A DNA stretch of 64,000 nucleotides, taken from positions 744,001 to 808,000 of the forward strand of contig JAGPXD010000001.1 of the NCBI GenBank assembly GCA_020746995.1, read 5' to 3'. Below, one piece after another: positions 9,958-21,607 of this stretch. The stretch is from Plectosphaerella cucumerina (Eukaryota; Ascomycota; Sordariomycetes; Glomerellales; Plectosphaerellaceae). The translations under genes were made by a program, and so were the position numbers. Position 1 is the stretch's first letter. Each line of letters opens with the position of its first letter. The notes beneath the pieces were generated by a model, which saw nothing but the letters and a program-made list of their open reading frames with translations, was not told the DNA's origin and ran no database searches.

Positions 9958-11895
9958 CTACTCCAGGGACAAGGCTTCCATGCTGGTGGTCAAGAGCTGC
10001 AGAGGCACAACCTCCGAGCTCGCCTTGAAGAATCCCAGGATACACCTGTTAGGATCCATGACCTTGCTCGTGTATTCCGGGTGGTACTGCACGCCGACGA
10101 ACCACGGATGGTCCTGGATCTCGACCACGCCCGTGCGAGTTCCCGTATCATCCTTGCCGACAAGTCGCAGGCCATTGGTTTCCAGAACCTCAAAGTACTT
10201 AGGGTTGACCGCCAGCCGGTGGCGATATCGCTCGTGAATAACGAATGCTGATGGGCCCCCGGCGATCAAGTAATCTGGCTCCGAGACCGTTCCGGTGGCG
10301 TAGGAGGCCCTGGCCTTGCTCCATTCGGTGTCGCGTTGGAAGTATGTCTTTCTGACTCCGAGACGCATCTTGTCGTCGGGACTGGCGCGGTCGAAGTCAG
10401 GCATGTAGGTGATCAGCTTCTCGCCGTCGAACATGTCTGCGCTCCGGACAAACTCGGCTGATGTCGCCTTAGGCATCTTGCAGACGTTGCGGGCAAACTC
10501 GATGACGGTGAGCTGCATGCCGAGGCAGATGCCCAGGAAGGGGGTACGGCTCTCACGCGCCCAGCGGATAGCCTCGATCATTCCCTCGGTTCCTTCACTG
10601 CCAAAGCCTCCGGGGACGAGAATGCCGTGAGATGAATGAAGAGTGGCCAAGGCTTGTACGTGCTGCACGGGAAGGAGGCGTTCCGCGGAAGGATCGAGGT
10701 GGGAGGCGGTGATATAGTTGATCTGCAGTCGTCGCTGGCAAGACAGGGCTGCATGCTCGAGGGATCGGGTGACAGAAAGATGGGAGTAGGTGGTGAAGTT
10801 GCCGATGAGAGAGATGATTGTGGGCGGCATCTCGCAATCCGTGGCGATGTTTTGCTCTGCATCGCCAGCTGCCGATGTCCAGGACCGCCACAGCTGGGCG
10901 CCCTGAAGCTGGATGCGGGAAGGGTACTCAGGGCCTGAGCCAACGCCCACGAAGCTTGCAAGATAGTGCATGATACCCTTCTCCTCAAGCAGAGTAGGCA
11001 TTTGGTATGGCGTGGAGTTACCATGGACTGCGATGACCTGGTCGCGCCTCAGCTGGCAGTCGATGGCAATCTGTCTGATGACATCCTTGAGAAATTCCGT
11101 CTCGTGATAGGCAAGCTAGACGCAACATCAGTTAGCTGCTATGTGACTTGAGAGAGAGGACACGACTCACCACCATGTCTGGGAACAGTCCTGCGGCTTG
11201 AACGGCTTGGATGCCCTGCTTCGCGTGTTGCGGCTGCTGCTCATCGTCGACGATAGGGATGTGTGAGATGTGGAAGTGAGTGACGTTGTGGTTACCAACT
11301 GATGCGCGTAGCTTGGCAAGCGCCATGGCGAAAGGCTGAATGTCGAGATCAGCCGCATCGCCGTCGAACTCGATCACGCAGGCCTGGGGTGCCAGCTTGG
11401 AGTCCCGGTCAACCGGCAGCTTGGATTCACGGGTGATCAATCCCTGCATGTTGTTGACGATCTTTACTTCCGTGTCGGTGCCGCCGCCGAGGATGACACT
11501 CTCGAGGAGCTTCCCGCCGGTGATGATATGATCGCGTGTAAGCGTGATGTTGAGACAACGCTCGTACTCTCCAAGGACTGGGTCGACCTCGGCACCGTCT
11601 TCGAGCACAAAGATGTCTTCATTCTCGCCCTGCGACGCGTCCTGCGAGTCCTTGATGGTAGGGTCGATCTTGACCAGGGTGACACGCTGGCCCACAGCCT
11701 TGAGAAGGAGGGCAATGCTTGTGGCTGCATCAATGCGTCAGCATGAAGTTTCCTCAAGAAGAGAAAGGCGTGGCAAGTACTTACCGATGATGCCGTCCCC
11801 GATGTTATGTCCGACGTCTGTCTCGGAGTCAGCAGAGAAGATGACGCGTTGGGGTGCGTTTTGTTCTTACCGGACGTGATAAAGACGTACTTCAT
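9958..11895 (-). CDS. Divergent CTP synthase-like protein with degenerate synthetase site
   Basis: Four exons (11895-11871, 11817-11785, 11724-11171, 11115-9958) join in frame to 589 residues, the usual CTP synthase length. The N-terminal synthetase domain aligns along its length (LLLKAVG, VTLVKIDP, GEYERCL, VIEFDGD, IPIVDDEQQ). However, the P-loop that should end GIGKG reads NIGDG, so Asp16 replaces the catalytic Lys. The segment after KIDP that normally holds D-A-G-T and H-G-E is replaced by KDSQDASQGENED. The C-terminal class I glutamine amidotransferase domain looks intact: VPGGFGSEGTEG oxyanion loop, FLGICLGMQ with nucleophile Cys401, and GVQYHPEY carrying His and Glu. Inference: it cannot ligate UTP with ammonia but may still hydrolyse glutamine or act as a regulatory partner. 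It is a paralogue, not the housekeeping enzyme. Confidence 0.85.
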
Positions 11896-12099
11896 GACGA
11901 AGATGCAGGCGTACGTCAAGCAGAAAGAGAGGCGTGCGTGTATGTGAGTAGTGACGCTCGCTCGCAATGGGACAGAAGGATATGTTTGTGAAGGGGAAAA
12001 GCAGAACAAGTGTTGTGATACTCGAGAATTTTGGCAGCAGGACTGTGTTTGGGAGATGATGAAGAAGGAAGGAGAGTGTGGGGAGGCACTCGCTCAACC

Positions 12100-12105
12100 T
12101 TTATA
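12100..12105 (-). promoter_or_regulatory. TATA box (TATAAA) of the CTP synthase-like gene
   Basis: Minus-strand TATAAA about 205 bases upstream of the ATG at 11895, within the ~1.1 kb shared with the divergently transcribed monooxygenase gene. Confidence 0.5.
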
Positions 12106-12339
12106 GGCTTCTGGAATTTTCCGCTGCTGTGGCTTGCTTGCTCACACATGAGGAAGGAGTTGGTGGCACTTGGGAGGCGGCGCCCGCTGTCGTGGAGTCG
12201 TGCACTTGCAGCCATCGTGGAGTTGTGGGCTGTCCACACTACATGCACACATGCCATGCACAGGTCGTCCTCAGATGCCACTTGTGTAAATTTTCAGCGT
12301 GTGAACCATCCAAGTGCAAGCCTAGTATAAAAGGCTGAA

Positions 12340-12870
12340 AGTGGCGATGCCTAAATATTTCAAGTAGTTTCCATTCGTCTTTTTAAATCTCAGACCTAAC
12401 TGGGAAGCAACCACGTGCAAGCCAGCGGGTATCGTGAAATACGGACTACATCGTTTTGAACATTTGAAATTCAGTCTGAAATACTGAATTACGTTTTCTG
12501 GTAGGGATGATTCGTGACGCCTCTTTAACTCACCTCTTTCGTTGTGTGTTGTGGAATGGCCATAGGGCGCTCATCAATGGCTGTTCACATGCAAGCATCA
12601 CTATAACTGGAATCATACATAAATCATGTATTTCAACCTTTAAATGGTCTTCTGGTTCGAAAACAAGATAGATTCAAAGTAGAGGCAGCCTCAGATTCCA
12701 GCACAAAGCTCCCGGGACATTTCAAGACTCCAGCTATTGTGCCCGATTTTTTGGGAGGATTTGCCCGCTAATTCGGCAGCTCGATTAATCGACAGTATAA
12801 GTGAGAGATAATAACTAATTCAGAAGATTTGGGTAGACCAGCAGCACTGCCAGGCACGTTAAGGGGCCGA
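12340..12870. other. AT-rich segment of a divergent promoter
   Basis: This half-kilobase is visibly richer in A and T than the genes on either side and carries no credible frame. It sits between the divergent CTP synthase-like and monooxygenase genes and contains a perfect 8+8 dyad (12468-12490). A plus-strand TATAAAA lies just upstream at 12326. Confidence 0.5.
12468..12490. repeat. Perfect inverted repeat, 8-bp arms and 7-bp spacer
   Basis: AATTCAGT at 12468-12475 is followed after CTGAAAT by its exact reverse complement ACTGAATT at 12483-12490. The spacing of about two helical turns between arm ends is typical of dimeric DNA-binding sites. It lies between two divergent genes. No protein is assigned. 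Confidence 0.6.
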
Positions 12871-12980
12871 TCAGATGACGAGCTCACACCCGCAGATGGC
12901 GAATCTCCAACGGTGTTTCCCCGCCTCGGTGCGACACCAACGACATCTCATCTACAACATTTTCACACAATCGCATCGCA

Positions 12981-14598
12981 ATGACCGAGAAAAGCATCAG
13001 ATCAGTAGCCATCATTGGGGCGGGAGCAGCCGGCGCTGTGACGGCAGCTGCATTCGCGGCAGAGAAGTACTACGACAGGATTCAGGTATACGAGAGGAGG
13101 GACTCGGCAGGCGGGACATGGTGAACCCCACCTCCTCAGCGTTTTGGACCCTGAACTAACGGTTCTCCAGGATCTACGATGCCAACCCAAGTCCCCGACC
13201 CCCCGTGCACCCTGGGAAGCTGGCGCCAGAAATCGATCCCACACTCGACAAGCCACCAAGCCTCCCGGCGACGCTGAAACCCAACAGGCAGCAAAGATGG
13301 ACACACACGCCCATCTACGGCTCTCTCACGTGGGTGTCTGCCTAAAATTTGGCTAAAGCCACACTCACATGTGAATCACAGGACGAACGTTCCCGAAATC
13401 GCCATGAGCTTCTCGGACTTGCGCTTCCCCTACGGACCATTCGTCCCGCACTGGGTCGCCAGGCAGTACATTGAGAATTACTTCTCGACGCACAAGACGG
13501 ACGCCTCTTTGGTGCTGAACACGACGCTCGAGGATCTGACGAGGCTTCCTGATGAAACGTGGCGCCTCACCTTGAGAAAGCATGACGCGCTTCAGCAGGT
13601 TGACCACTGGTGGGAAGAAGTTTTCGACGCCGTGGTGCTCGCCACGGGTCACTACTCGATCCCTTTTGTAAGTAGAACGTGTTCATAACTTGAACTAGCA
13701 GGCTGACAGATCCTAGGTGCCACGTGTTGACGGACTAGAGGCGTACATCAAGGCCTTCCCAGACCGCGTCTTCCACTCAAAGTACTACAGAAACCCTGAC
13801 CCCTTCACCGGAAAGCGAGTCGTCGTCATCGGCAACTCTGCATCCGGCCACGATGTCACAGCAGAGTTGGTAAAAACAGCCCACTTGCCGGTCTATCAAT
13901 CTCGGCGCTCACGGTCCCGTTGGGATGGCGACAAGCCGCCGTCGGGTATCGAGTGGAAACCGATTATCCAGTCCTTCTTCCCCAATGGCCGCATCGTCTT
14001 TAACGACGGAACGTACCTTGATGACGTCGACGCTGTCATCTACTGCACGGGCTATCAGCCCTCATTCCCATTCTGGAACGCCGATACCAACGGCCAGACT
14101 CTGTGGGACTATGAGTCCAAAAAGCTCGTCAAGTCGTACTGGCATAGCTTCTTTCGAGACTTTCCCACTCTAGGTGTCATCGGCATCCCCAGGACCTTGA
14201 CGTTCCGAAGCTTCGAGTACCAGGCCGTTGCTTTCGCGCGCCTCTGGGCAGGTAGGGCTGCTGAGCCTCTGCCCCCTGTTGCTGAGCAAATCATCTGGGA
14301 GAGGGAGAGGGAGAAAAAGTCGCGCAGGGATAAGACAAAGTTTCATGATATTCCCTGGGACGACGGGCAGACTTATGAGTACCTTGGACGGCTGTATCGC
14401 ATGGCAGGGCTTGGTACGCTGAGAGGCGAGGGGAGGGTGCCGCCGCCGCTGAGCGATGAGCTCGTCTGGGCGGTCGAGCACATCAAGAAGTATCCCGAGC
14501 CGGGCAAAGATACAGCGGAGGACTTGCTTGAGGAAGAGGAATCAGGGGAGTGGCTGCTGGTGGAGCATGCTAAGAAGGATTCTTTGGGCTTTATCTAG
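12981..14598 (+). CDS. Flavin-containing monooxygenase (FMO-like)
   Basis: Four exons (12981-13120, 13171-13329, 13382-13667, 13717-14598) join in frame to 488 residues. The N-terminus has the FAD Rossmann motif IGAGAAG followed by VYERRDSAGGTW. Further on are TNVPEIAMSFSDLRFP, FDAVVLATGHY (the linker found in class B monooxygenases), the FMO-type stretch FPDRVFHSKYYR, the NADPH motif VIGNSASG and YCTGY. All belong to FAD- and NADPH-dependent monooxygenases that oxygenate soft N or S centres. In FPDRVFHSKYY an Asp stands where the usual F-x-G motif has Gly. The C-terminus is charged and not membrane-bound. It is transcribed away from the CTP synthase-like gene. The substrate is unknown. Confidence 0.9.
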
Positions 14599-14683
14599 AT
14601 TTAGGCATGTCCCCCGGCGTCGATCCTTTAGAAAGATGGACCGAGTTGGCTCACGCCAAGACTCCTGGCTTGACATCCCAGGC

Positions 14684-17600
14684 CTAGTACTTGCCCCTAA
14701 CCTCAATCTCAGGCGTCTTGTAAACGTCCCAGTTGTCGGCATTAGCCCGGTTGCCAAATGGCTTGAGAGTCGCGAAGCGGAACCTGCAACCATATCAGCA
14801 CACATCCCATGGTCAACACGGCATGCTTCACTCACGTGTACTTTCCAGGTTCGATCTGGCTGCCATTGCCGAGCTTTCCGAACCACCAGTGCTCATGGTA
14901 TGCTTGCGTCGTCTGAGCGTTGCGGAACAGGTCGCGGCGGGGATAGGTGTATGTCTCATCGGGGTCGTAGAAGTTGGGGTCGAAATAGCTGACCTGGCCG
15001 GCACCGACCCACGATGCGACAGGGCCGATGTAGCCGTTTTCGCCGGGGACGAGGGGCCACTTGAATTGGCGCTCCTTCCAGCCGGCTTCGAAGATCTGCA
15101 TGTGGTCAGAACGCGCGGCATCGGGCGGAAGATTAGGGAAAGGGTAGAACTTACATCCCACCTGACCTCGCGGGTACCCCAGATGTTCTTGACGTAGATC
15201 TTGGGGAAGTCTTGAGCCTGCAGGGACAGGTCAAAGGTGTACCTAGTTCGGTCAGCTGCTGTGATCTGAACTTTCACTTTGGTAGACTGACCAGGGCTTC
15301 TGCTCGATGCTCTGGAAGCTGACGTGCGACCTGGAAAAGGGGTAAGTGGACCTGTAGATGGGGTCCAGCTGGGACTTGAGGTCCGCTCCGAGACCTAGGT
15401 CCTGTCAGCAACGTATCATAGGCGCTGTGGGAACTTCAGCTTACCCAAGTACGGCACCGAGAGCTGCTCGCCGAGGCTGCTCGAGACGATGACCTTGCCA
15501 CTGTACAGCGGAAGAGCGCTGGCGTTCCAGCCGAGCTTGTCGGGGTTCTCAAAGTTGACCCTACAATCGTCAGAACGTCACTGTCTGAGGACAGGAGAGT
15601 ACTCACGACACCGTCTTGCTCTGGCCAGGCTTCAGCGTGAAATCCCGAGGCAGGCTGACCTTGGGCTCCAGGTCCGTGGGCGTGATCTCCGACAGGCTCT
15701 TGAGGCGGAAATCGCGGATAGTGGGGGTAAGATCAAACCAGGCCGCAAGCTCAACACCAGCAGCGGGCTGGGTCGAGAACTTGTACGAAACCTCCTTGTC
15801 GCCGTCATTCTTGACAGTAACATCGTGGTAGCGGCTGAAGTAGCGCGTGTCGTTGAGAGCGATCTTCTCAAAGCCAAGGCTCGAGGTGTATTCTACAACC
15901 TTGAAGGCATCGATGAGACCATTGCCAACCTGAGCGACGGGAGCCGGACGGGTGTAGTCGACTGGGCCGGCGGCGGTCGTGGACCAAGGAAGCGCGGAGC
16001 CGCTGGAGATGATGCGGTCCGACAGGATCTTGGCGAAGCCTTTGCCGTACTTCTCGCGACCACCGTGGGCACCAATGTAAAGAGCGGCCACGCCAGCGAC
16101 GTACGGGCAAGCCATCGAGGTACCGGAAAGGACAGCATATCCGCCGCCGACGTAGGTACTGAAGATACTTCCGCCAGGGCCTGCAATGTCCGGCTTGATC
16201 TGGAGGTCGTATGTGCCGCCCCATGAAGTGAAGTCGTTAGGGCGGCCACCAGCGGGATACTCAAGACCAACAGGGGTGTCGGGGTTGAGCGAGAAATCGA
16301 CGGTGACGTTGCCGTCCGCCTGGATGGTCTTGATGATGGCCTCACCCGCGTTGGCGGTGATAAGTGCGACGAGAGAGCCTTCCTCGGTAGTCGAAGGCGT
16401 AATGAGGGGGCTTGCGTTGTTGTAAACAAGCACGTAGCGAGCTCCCAGCGCCTGGAGGTTGGCCTGCTTGATGGCAAAGGTGCAAGTGCCACGGCGTACC
16501 AGGGCAACCTGTCCATCGATCCTGGGTGTTCCCTCAGGGTAGGGCTCACATCCGTCGGCCGGGTCGGAGGTATCGGTGTTGAGCACGACGACGGGCCAGT
16601 CCTGTATTTCGGCAGGAAAGAAGTAAGTCGAGGGCAGGTAGCCGACCTTGGTGGTATTCTCGGCGCCGTCGAGGTGGAAAGTGGCTTCGAATGGGTAGGC
16701 AGGGAAGGTCTCCGACTCGACAGATGCAACGCCAATAACACCCTCTCCCGAGGAGCCCGACGATGCAAAGAAGGCACCGGCGCTGCCCGAGTTGCCGGCG
16801 GAGATGGTGACGACTACGCCCTCGTGGGTGATCCTGTCGGCCACCTCGGCCCACGCGTTGTTCGACCACCCGCTGGGGCCGCCGATACTGGCGGTGATGA
16901 TGTCCATCTGTTATGGTCAGCGGAATGCTCCATGCACAGAACGAAAGAATGGAACTGTACCCCATCCTCGAATGCGCGGAGAAACGACTCGATCAAGGTA
17001 GCATCATCAGTGTTGCCCTAGATTGTGTCAGTGCAAAGCCAATGCCGGACAATGTTGAGGACTCACCGCCTGGGAGAAGACCTTGTAGCCATAGACAGAA
17101 GACTTGGGAGCAACGCCAACAAACCCTCCCCTTTGGATCGTTAGAAATCACAGAACGTTTCAAGTATTCGCCCTCATGGGGACACTTACTTGCTCTCTGC
17201 AGCGATGATGCCAGCCACATGGGTGCCGTGACCTTGCTGATCGAGAGGGTCATCGTCAGGGATCTTCTCACCCCCATAAGGCCAAACTATCGAGGACGAT
17301 CAGCATGGCTCCGACCGAGAAAGATCACGGATCTTACTGCCGTTTCCGACAAAATCGTAACCTCCGGCAACCTTGCAGCCCTCTCCAAGACAGCCGCCAA
17401 GCTAGAAGTGTCAGTTAAACTCCAGCAAAAGCTCATGTTGGGCCCAAACTTACAGCGTCATGCGTCCACCAGATACCCGTGTCTACCACGCCAACCTTGA
17501 CGCCCTCGCCAAAGTATCCAAGGTCATGGAGCTTGCTGACGCCAGTGGTGTTGTGGACATTATACTCCCCAGCAGTAGCGTCATCGCTGAAAGCCAGAGG

Positions 17601-17993
17601 CTGCAGGGGCGCGAGGGGCACATGGCTGTTGACCCAGACCCTAGCGACATCGGGCAACTTCTCGAGGCTGTCGACGTTGTGGGTGTTTGTCACAATGCTG
17701 GCACCGCTGAAGATGGACGACTCAAAAGTCTTGACGATGTCAATGTCAAGCGCCGAGGCGAGGCCGTCACGACGGGCCTTGGCAGAACCCTGAAAGCGAG
17801 ATCAGTCAACGTCACCGAGCCGAAGAGTGTTACGGCAAGGACCCACGGGGGCATATTCAATGATGAAGCTCTTGGCCACGGGGCTTGTCGAGTTAGACTC
17901 AAATTCGGCACCATCCTGGCGGGGGAGGAGAGTAGCAGAGGCAGAGCTCGCAGCCAAGGCCGCGAGAGCAGCCGAGAGCCCAGACCAGAGCAT
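14684..17993 (-). CDS. Secreted subtilisin-like serine protease with PA domain
   Basis: Twelve exons (17993-17847, 17789-17454, 17401-17338, 17286-17190, 17130-17067, 17017-16961, 16907-15607, 15560-15445, 15394-15292, 15242-15155, 15095-14836, 14783-14684) join in frame to 910 residues. A signal peptide (MLWSGLSAALAALAASSASA) and an inhibitor-like propeptide lead into an S8 domain. The triad is visible: Asp in VGVVDTGIWW, His in GHGTHVAGIIAA, Ser in LSGTSMACPYVAG, with the oxyanion region ISAGNSG. A PA insert lies between His and Ser (VALVRRGTCTFAIKQ). A C5a-peptidase-like Fn3 region and a beta-rich tail complete it. The fold matches extracellular fungal subtilases of ~900 residues, presumably degrading external proteins. 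Confidence 0.92.
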
Positions 17994-18097
17994 CTTGAAA
18001 CGGGACGGGGAAGCCTGAGATGATGTCGATGCAGGTGGGAGAAGACTTGGGGCGGTGAGAGCCGACCTCGTTGTGCGGCGCTGGAGGGGCAAAAGCT

Positions 18098-18103
18098 CTT
18101 ATA
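18098..18103 (-). promoter_or_regulatory. TATA-like box (TATAAG) for the subtilase gene
   Basis: Minus-strand sequence ATATAAG about 105 bases upstream of the ATG at 17993. Confidence 0.45.
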
Positions 18104-19077
18104 TCCGGGGCTGCCCTTCTCACGATGGCACTCGAGGTACGACGTGACCAATGCCATAACTTCATGACAATCGCGAGCCCCTCTCCACGCGCTCATGATG
18201 TGACCCCAGGGTCCTCCATGTTGCATCCAAACGGCGACGATGCGGAGGAGCACGCCACAGGCCCCTGCCATTGCAGCCTCGTATCAGTGCCTAGGAATCC
18301 TACAACCCCCGCTCGTGCGGCCGCTTTCTTGGTATCATGGGCTTCATACCATGTCCGGCCGCGGAGTCGTGAGGATGCAAGGTTCCGGACGAGAAGCGCT
18401 CCTCATCCGCCATTTCCCGGTCGCCGACTCCGCTCCGCATCTTGGACGCGGGCCTCCGATTCGGAAGGTACATGAGATGCATGTCTTTTGTTGTCATTCC
18501 TCCGCCTGCAGATAAAGCACGTCAGCGTAATGATAGTGGAGGTCTGGTGCAGACTGCCGCAGTCCGATATGAAGAGCTCGCCAGGGGTTGTAGTCGACCC
18601 ACAAAGCCTGCTACCTTCCCCAAGTCGCTTTAGGCAGGTCAGACATGCCGGATGCCGTCCGGCAGAGCTGTCGCCAGATCCAGGATTATTGCGACGATCT
18701 TGATGGTACGGTGGCCGGGGCACAGGGCGCAAGGGCCGTGAAGAAGATGGCATGTCAAGGCCAATACCCCACCCTCGTGTTGAGGGGTCTGTATCGACAT
18801 TGCCCTGCATCTGATACCAAGCAGGCACTGCGGGGTACACGACCTTGCTGTATGTCGACCTTCCTGAATGAAAACCCAAGCACGATCCTAGCAAGACTCC
18901 GGGTCCCGGGGTATGTCCAACGGCTTCGGTACCGAAAGGCCCGAAGGAAGTCTGTCATTCACTCGCCTGGGCTATGAATACACCCCACCACCCGGATGGT
19001 GATCGATGGGTGCAATGAGATGCTCCAAGTTGATGCCAAAAGGTACCCTATTCATCCAAGAACACCGACGAATCCGC
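18104..19077. other. Intergenic region, no gene seen
   Basis: About 1 kb between the subtilase promoter and the 3' end of the EthD gene. Overlapping short frames on both strands (60-160 codons) show no family resemblance. Confidence 0.5.
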
Positions 19078-19435
19078 TTAGGAGCTGGCTCCAGCAACCT
19101 GGCCAGCCAGAAGGACGGCCTTCGCTTTCGTGAAGTTGGGGATATCGTCGAACACAGTCTTGGCATCCACATGCGAAGCTGCCGCCTTCCAAGCATCAGC
19201 CGACTCCCACGTCAACCTCGCCTGGATTTGGTAGGGAGCATCGGCTGGGAAAGAGAGGATCTCCCAGCTGGCGAGGCCGAAGGGCTTCCAGGTCCTGACT
19301 ACTGTCAGCATGCAGTCCTCAATCGTTCATGATCGGGGTGGCTCACTTCTCCACAAGAGGCATGTGCGTCTTGAGGTAGTAGTCGAGGTCGAAGGCCTCA
19401 CCGGCCGGGTACTGGACGAGGACTTGGGTCGACAT
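19078..19435 (-). CDS. EthD-domain protein
   Basis: Two exons (19435-19347 and 19294-19078) join in frame across a 52-base GTGAGC...CAG intron to give 101 residues. The protein is a single EthD/dimeric alpha-beta barrel domain: MSTQVLVQYP, then DYYLKTHMPLVEK, the family's conserved H-x-P-L motif, and a C-terminal helix. Small EthD proteins form dimers. Some support hydroxylase systems and some catalyse ring or cyclisation steps in fungal secondary metabolism; most are uncharacterised. It lies in the same accessory-looking block as the FMO and thioesterase genes, so a metabolic role is plausible but unproven. Confidence 0.85.
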
Positions 19436-20789
19436 TGTGAAGCTGTTGATGGTGTTGAGTCGGTGATGATGATGTCCGTCGTTTGTTCCTCGCTGTCCGG
19501 GCGTCCCGGACTCGCGAAGCTCTTATTGACGCAACTACCCCGCTTTGCCGTCGGATGATGCGGCCATCCCCACTGACTCAACGCCACTCTGGTGTTGTAT
19601 TCGGCGAGGTGAGCGTCGTACAGCGTTGTCGTCCAGCAGAGATCCCAGTCCTCGACCAGTCACAGCGCGTGGGACCGGTGCTGGAAGCGGGTATTAGCCG
19701 TGAGCCGAGGCACCTCGACCTCGACCTGAGCTGCGGCTCCCTGTTTCAGCAACGCCACAGCCCTCAGACATGTCAGTTTCGGACAGCGGCTTGCATATGC
19801 TGTCTCTGTACGGGACGATCAGGGCGCACGTGGTCGTCCCGCGATATGTGTGAGGGCGCTACCGAGAGGCTGAACATGGCGCGCGTTGAGGGTGCCCCGA
19901 GATGTCTTGGTGTCAAATGCCGGGTTCCGGGGGACGCCTCTGGCAGTGGGGACCATCAACGGAGCCGGCGCCCGGGTCGCCAAGTCGGAACGGGACTTTG
20001 TTGGACGGAGCTGAGGATATGGGACCAAAAGTTGCGGTGGCGGCGCTCCGAGATGTACTGCCGTGGATTGAGTGTAGACGATTCGGTGCGGATCGCAGAG
20101 AGTGATTTTGGTCCGCCGTTCAAGGACTCCACGTCCAGCTTGCTATTGCTCGTCCGCATCTATTCATCTGTGAGCGCCCAACCAAGCCAAAGTCGCCCTC
20201 GCTTCCCCTGAGGATCGCTAATCTGTTTGCTCCGGCCGATCGCGCCCTCGCATCTCGCTCGGCGCACGGGTGATGTGTCGTCGTTTGGCCGGTGCGACGC
20301 CGCGGGCGGGAGGCAGCATGCGGGAGCGTACGCGGGATTGCTGGCTGGGGACCATGATGCGGGTTTGCTGGGAGTGAGGGCAGGGAAGTGGTGGATGTTT
20401 GGTTCGATCAAGGCGAAGGTTTCCATTCACCCAGAGCGTCAGTGACAGGGTCGTTGGCAGGACCCGAACGAGGAGCTCCTTCCATCTTGACCTCAACTCA
20501 ACCTCGCACCTTCCGCTCCACCCTGTCGTGCCTTCCCGTCACAACAGAGGCAGGAGACACCACCAGCACCATACATCCACAGCCTCTCCCGACGCGACAC
20601 CACGCCCCGTGCTCTCTGTCCGTCTCCATCCATCCACCCGTCCAACCCGTCCCGTCGCCTCCCCCTTTCATCTTCCACTCTCACTTTCTCCCAAGACCGA
20701 CGCGCTCCAGCAAACATCCCCATCTCTCGGACCCTCCCCAATTCCATCTCTTCGAGTCTCTCCCTCCCCCACGGTCCTCCGTCCCGAGG
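19436..20789. other. Intergenic region with pyrimidine-rich leader
   Basis: Upstream sequence of two divergent genes. From about 20470 to 20780 the plus strand is strongly C/T-rich, typical of a fungal 5' UTR and promoter, and leads into the gene at 20790. Plus-strand frames through it are proline/serine-rich artefacts of that composition. Confidence 0.5.
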
Positions 20790-21341
20790 ATGCTCGTTGT
20801 ACGTCCCCCCTCCTCCCTCCCGCCTTTCCCAACTAACACCCCCCTTCACCAGCCATGCACCCTCCTCTTCATCGCCCTCCTCTTCGCGGTAATGCTCGTC
20901 ATCTTCAGCCTCCCCCACGGCCCCGACACGGGCTGGGCCGGCGCCCGCTGCCCCGAGAACACCTCCTGCACCGGCGGCTCCCTCGCCTCGAATGACGGCG
21001 AGCCCAGCTCCATCCACGACTACGTCTTCGACGCATCTGCGGGCGATAAGATATGGCGCGGCTTCCTCCTCGGCTGCGCCATCGGCCTCTTTGTTGCAGC
21101 ACTGTTCTGCTGCTGGGCGCCATGTTTCCGCTTTGGGGCCAGGGGTGCTGTTGTCCGCGCTTGGAGGTATCCGAGGCGCGTCATCGCCGATGCAGAGTCT
21201 GGAGGGGAGGATGCGAGGAATCAGGACGCGAGGCATCAAGATGTGGGCGAGGTGGAAGTGGCGGAGAGGAGACGGGAACGCGAGAGAACCTCGAGTGGTC
21301 GCTTCGTCGATCGGGCGGCACTGGCAGCGGTGGCGTACTGA
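20790..21341 (+). CDS. Small two-pass membrane protein of unknown function
   Basis: The ATG at 20790 gives MLV, then a 54-base intron (20799-20852, GTACGT...AACTAAC...CAG). It is in frame, so retention would add 18 residues; the branch site argues that it is spliced. The product is 165 residues. It has one hydrophobic segment right at the N-terminus (PCTLLFIALLFAVMLVIFSL), a ~45-residue loop with two cysteines and an NTSC glycosylation site, and a second membrane segment (GFLLGCAIGLFVAALFCCW). A charged Arg/Glu-rich tail follows. The topology suggests the loop faces the lumen or exterior. I do not recognise a family. Confidence 0.65.
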   Translation: MLVVRPPSSLPPFPTNTPLHQPCTLLFIALLFAVMLVIFSLPHGPDTGWAGARCPENTSCTGGSLASNDGEPSSIHDYVFDASAGDKIWRGFLLGCAIGLFVAALFCCWAPCFRFGARGAVVRAWRYPRRVIADAESGGEDARNQDARHQDVGEVEVAERRRERERTSSGRFVDRAALAAVAY

Positions 21342-21607
21342 ATATGTTGCGGATGGGAAAGTCGTGCTTTGGCTCTGGGATGGCGTGTGGTGTTTAACTG
21401 GGATTTTGCTTCGATTCCTGTCTCATGACAGATAGCCTCGCCACTGATGTGAACCCCGGCCTGGCTGATAATATTCATTGATTTCTGTCTCGTCCCTTTC
21501 ATAAATGCCTTGGAACTGAGACTACCAACTTTTCGAACTCCATTCCCCTTAATGATCATATCCCGTCATCAATCCGCTGCACAAACGCCACCTCCCAAGC
21601 CCATCTC

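Noticed and set aside
12326..12332. Plus-strand TATAAAA as the TATA box of the monooxygenase gene
   Set aside because: It lies about 650 bases upstream of the ATG at 12981, too far without evidence for a long leader or leader intron; left unassigned.
20388..20789. N-terminal extension of the small membrane protein to give 317 residues
   Set aside because: The extra part is Pro/Ser/Thr/His-rich sequence from a pyrimidine-rich leader; starting at 20790 puts a membrane segment at the N-terminus.
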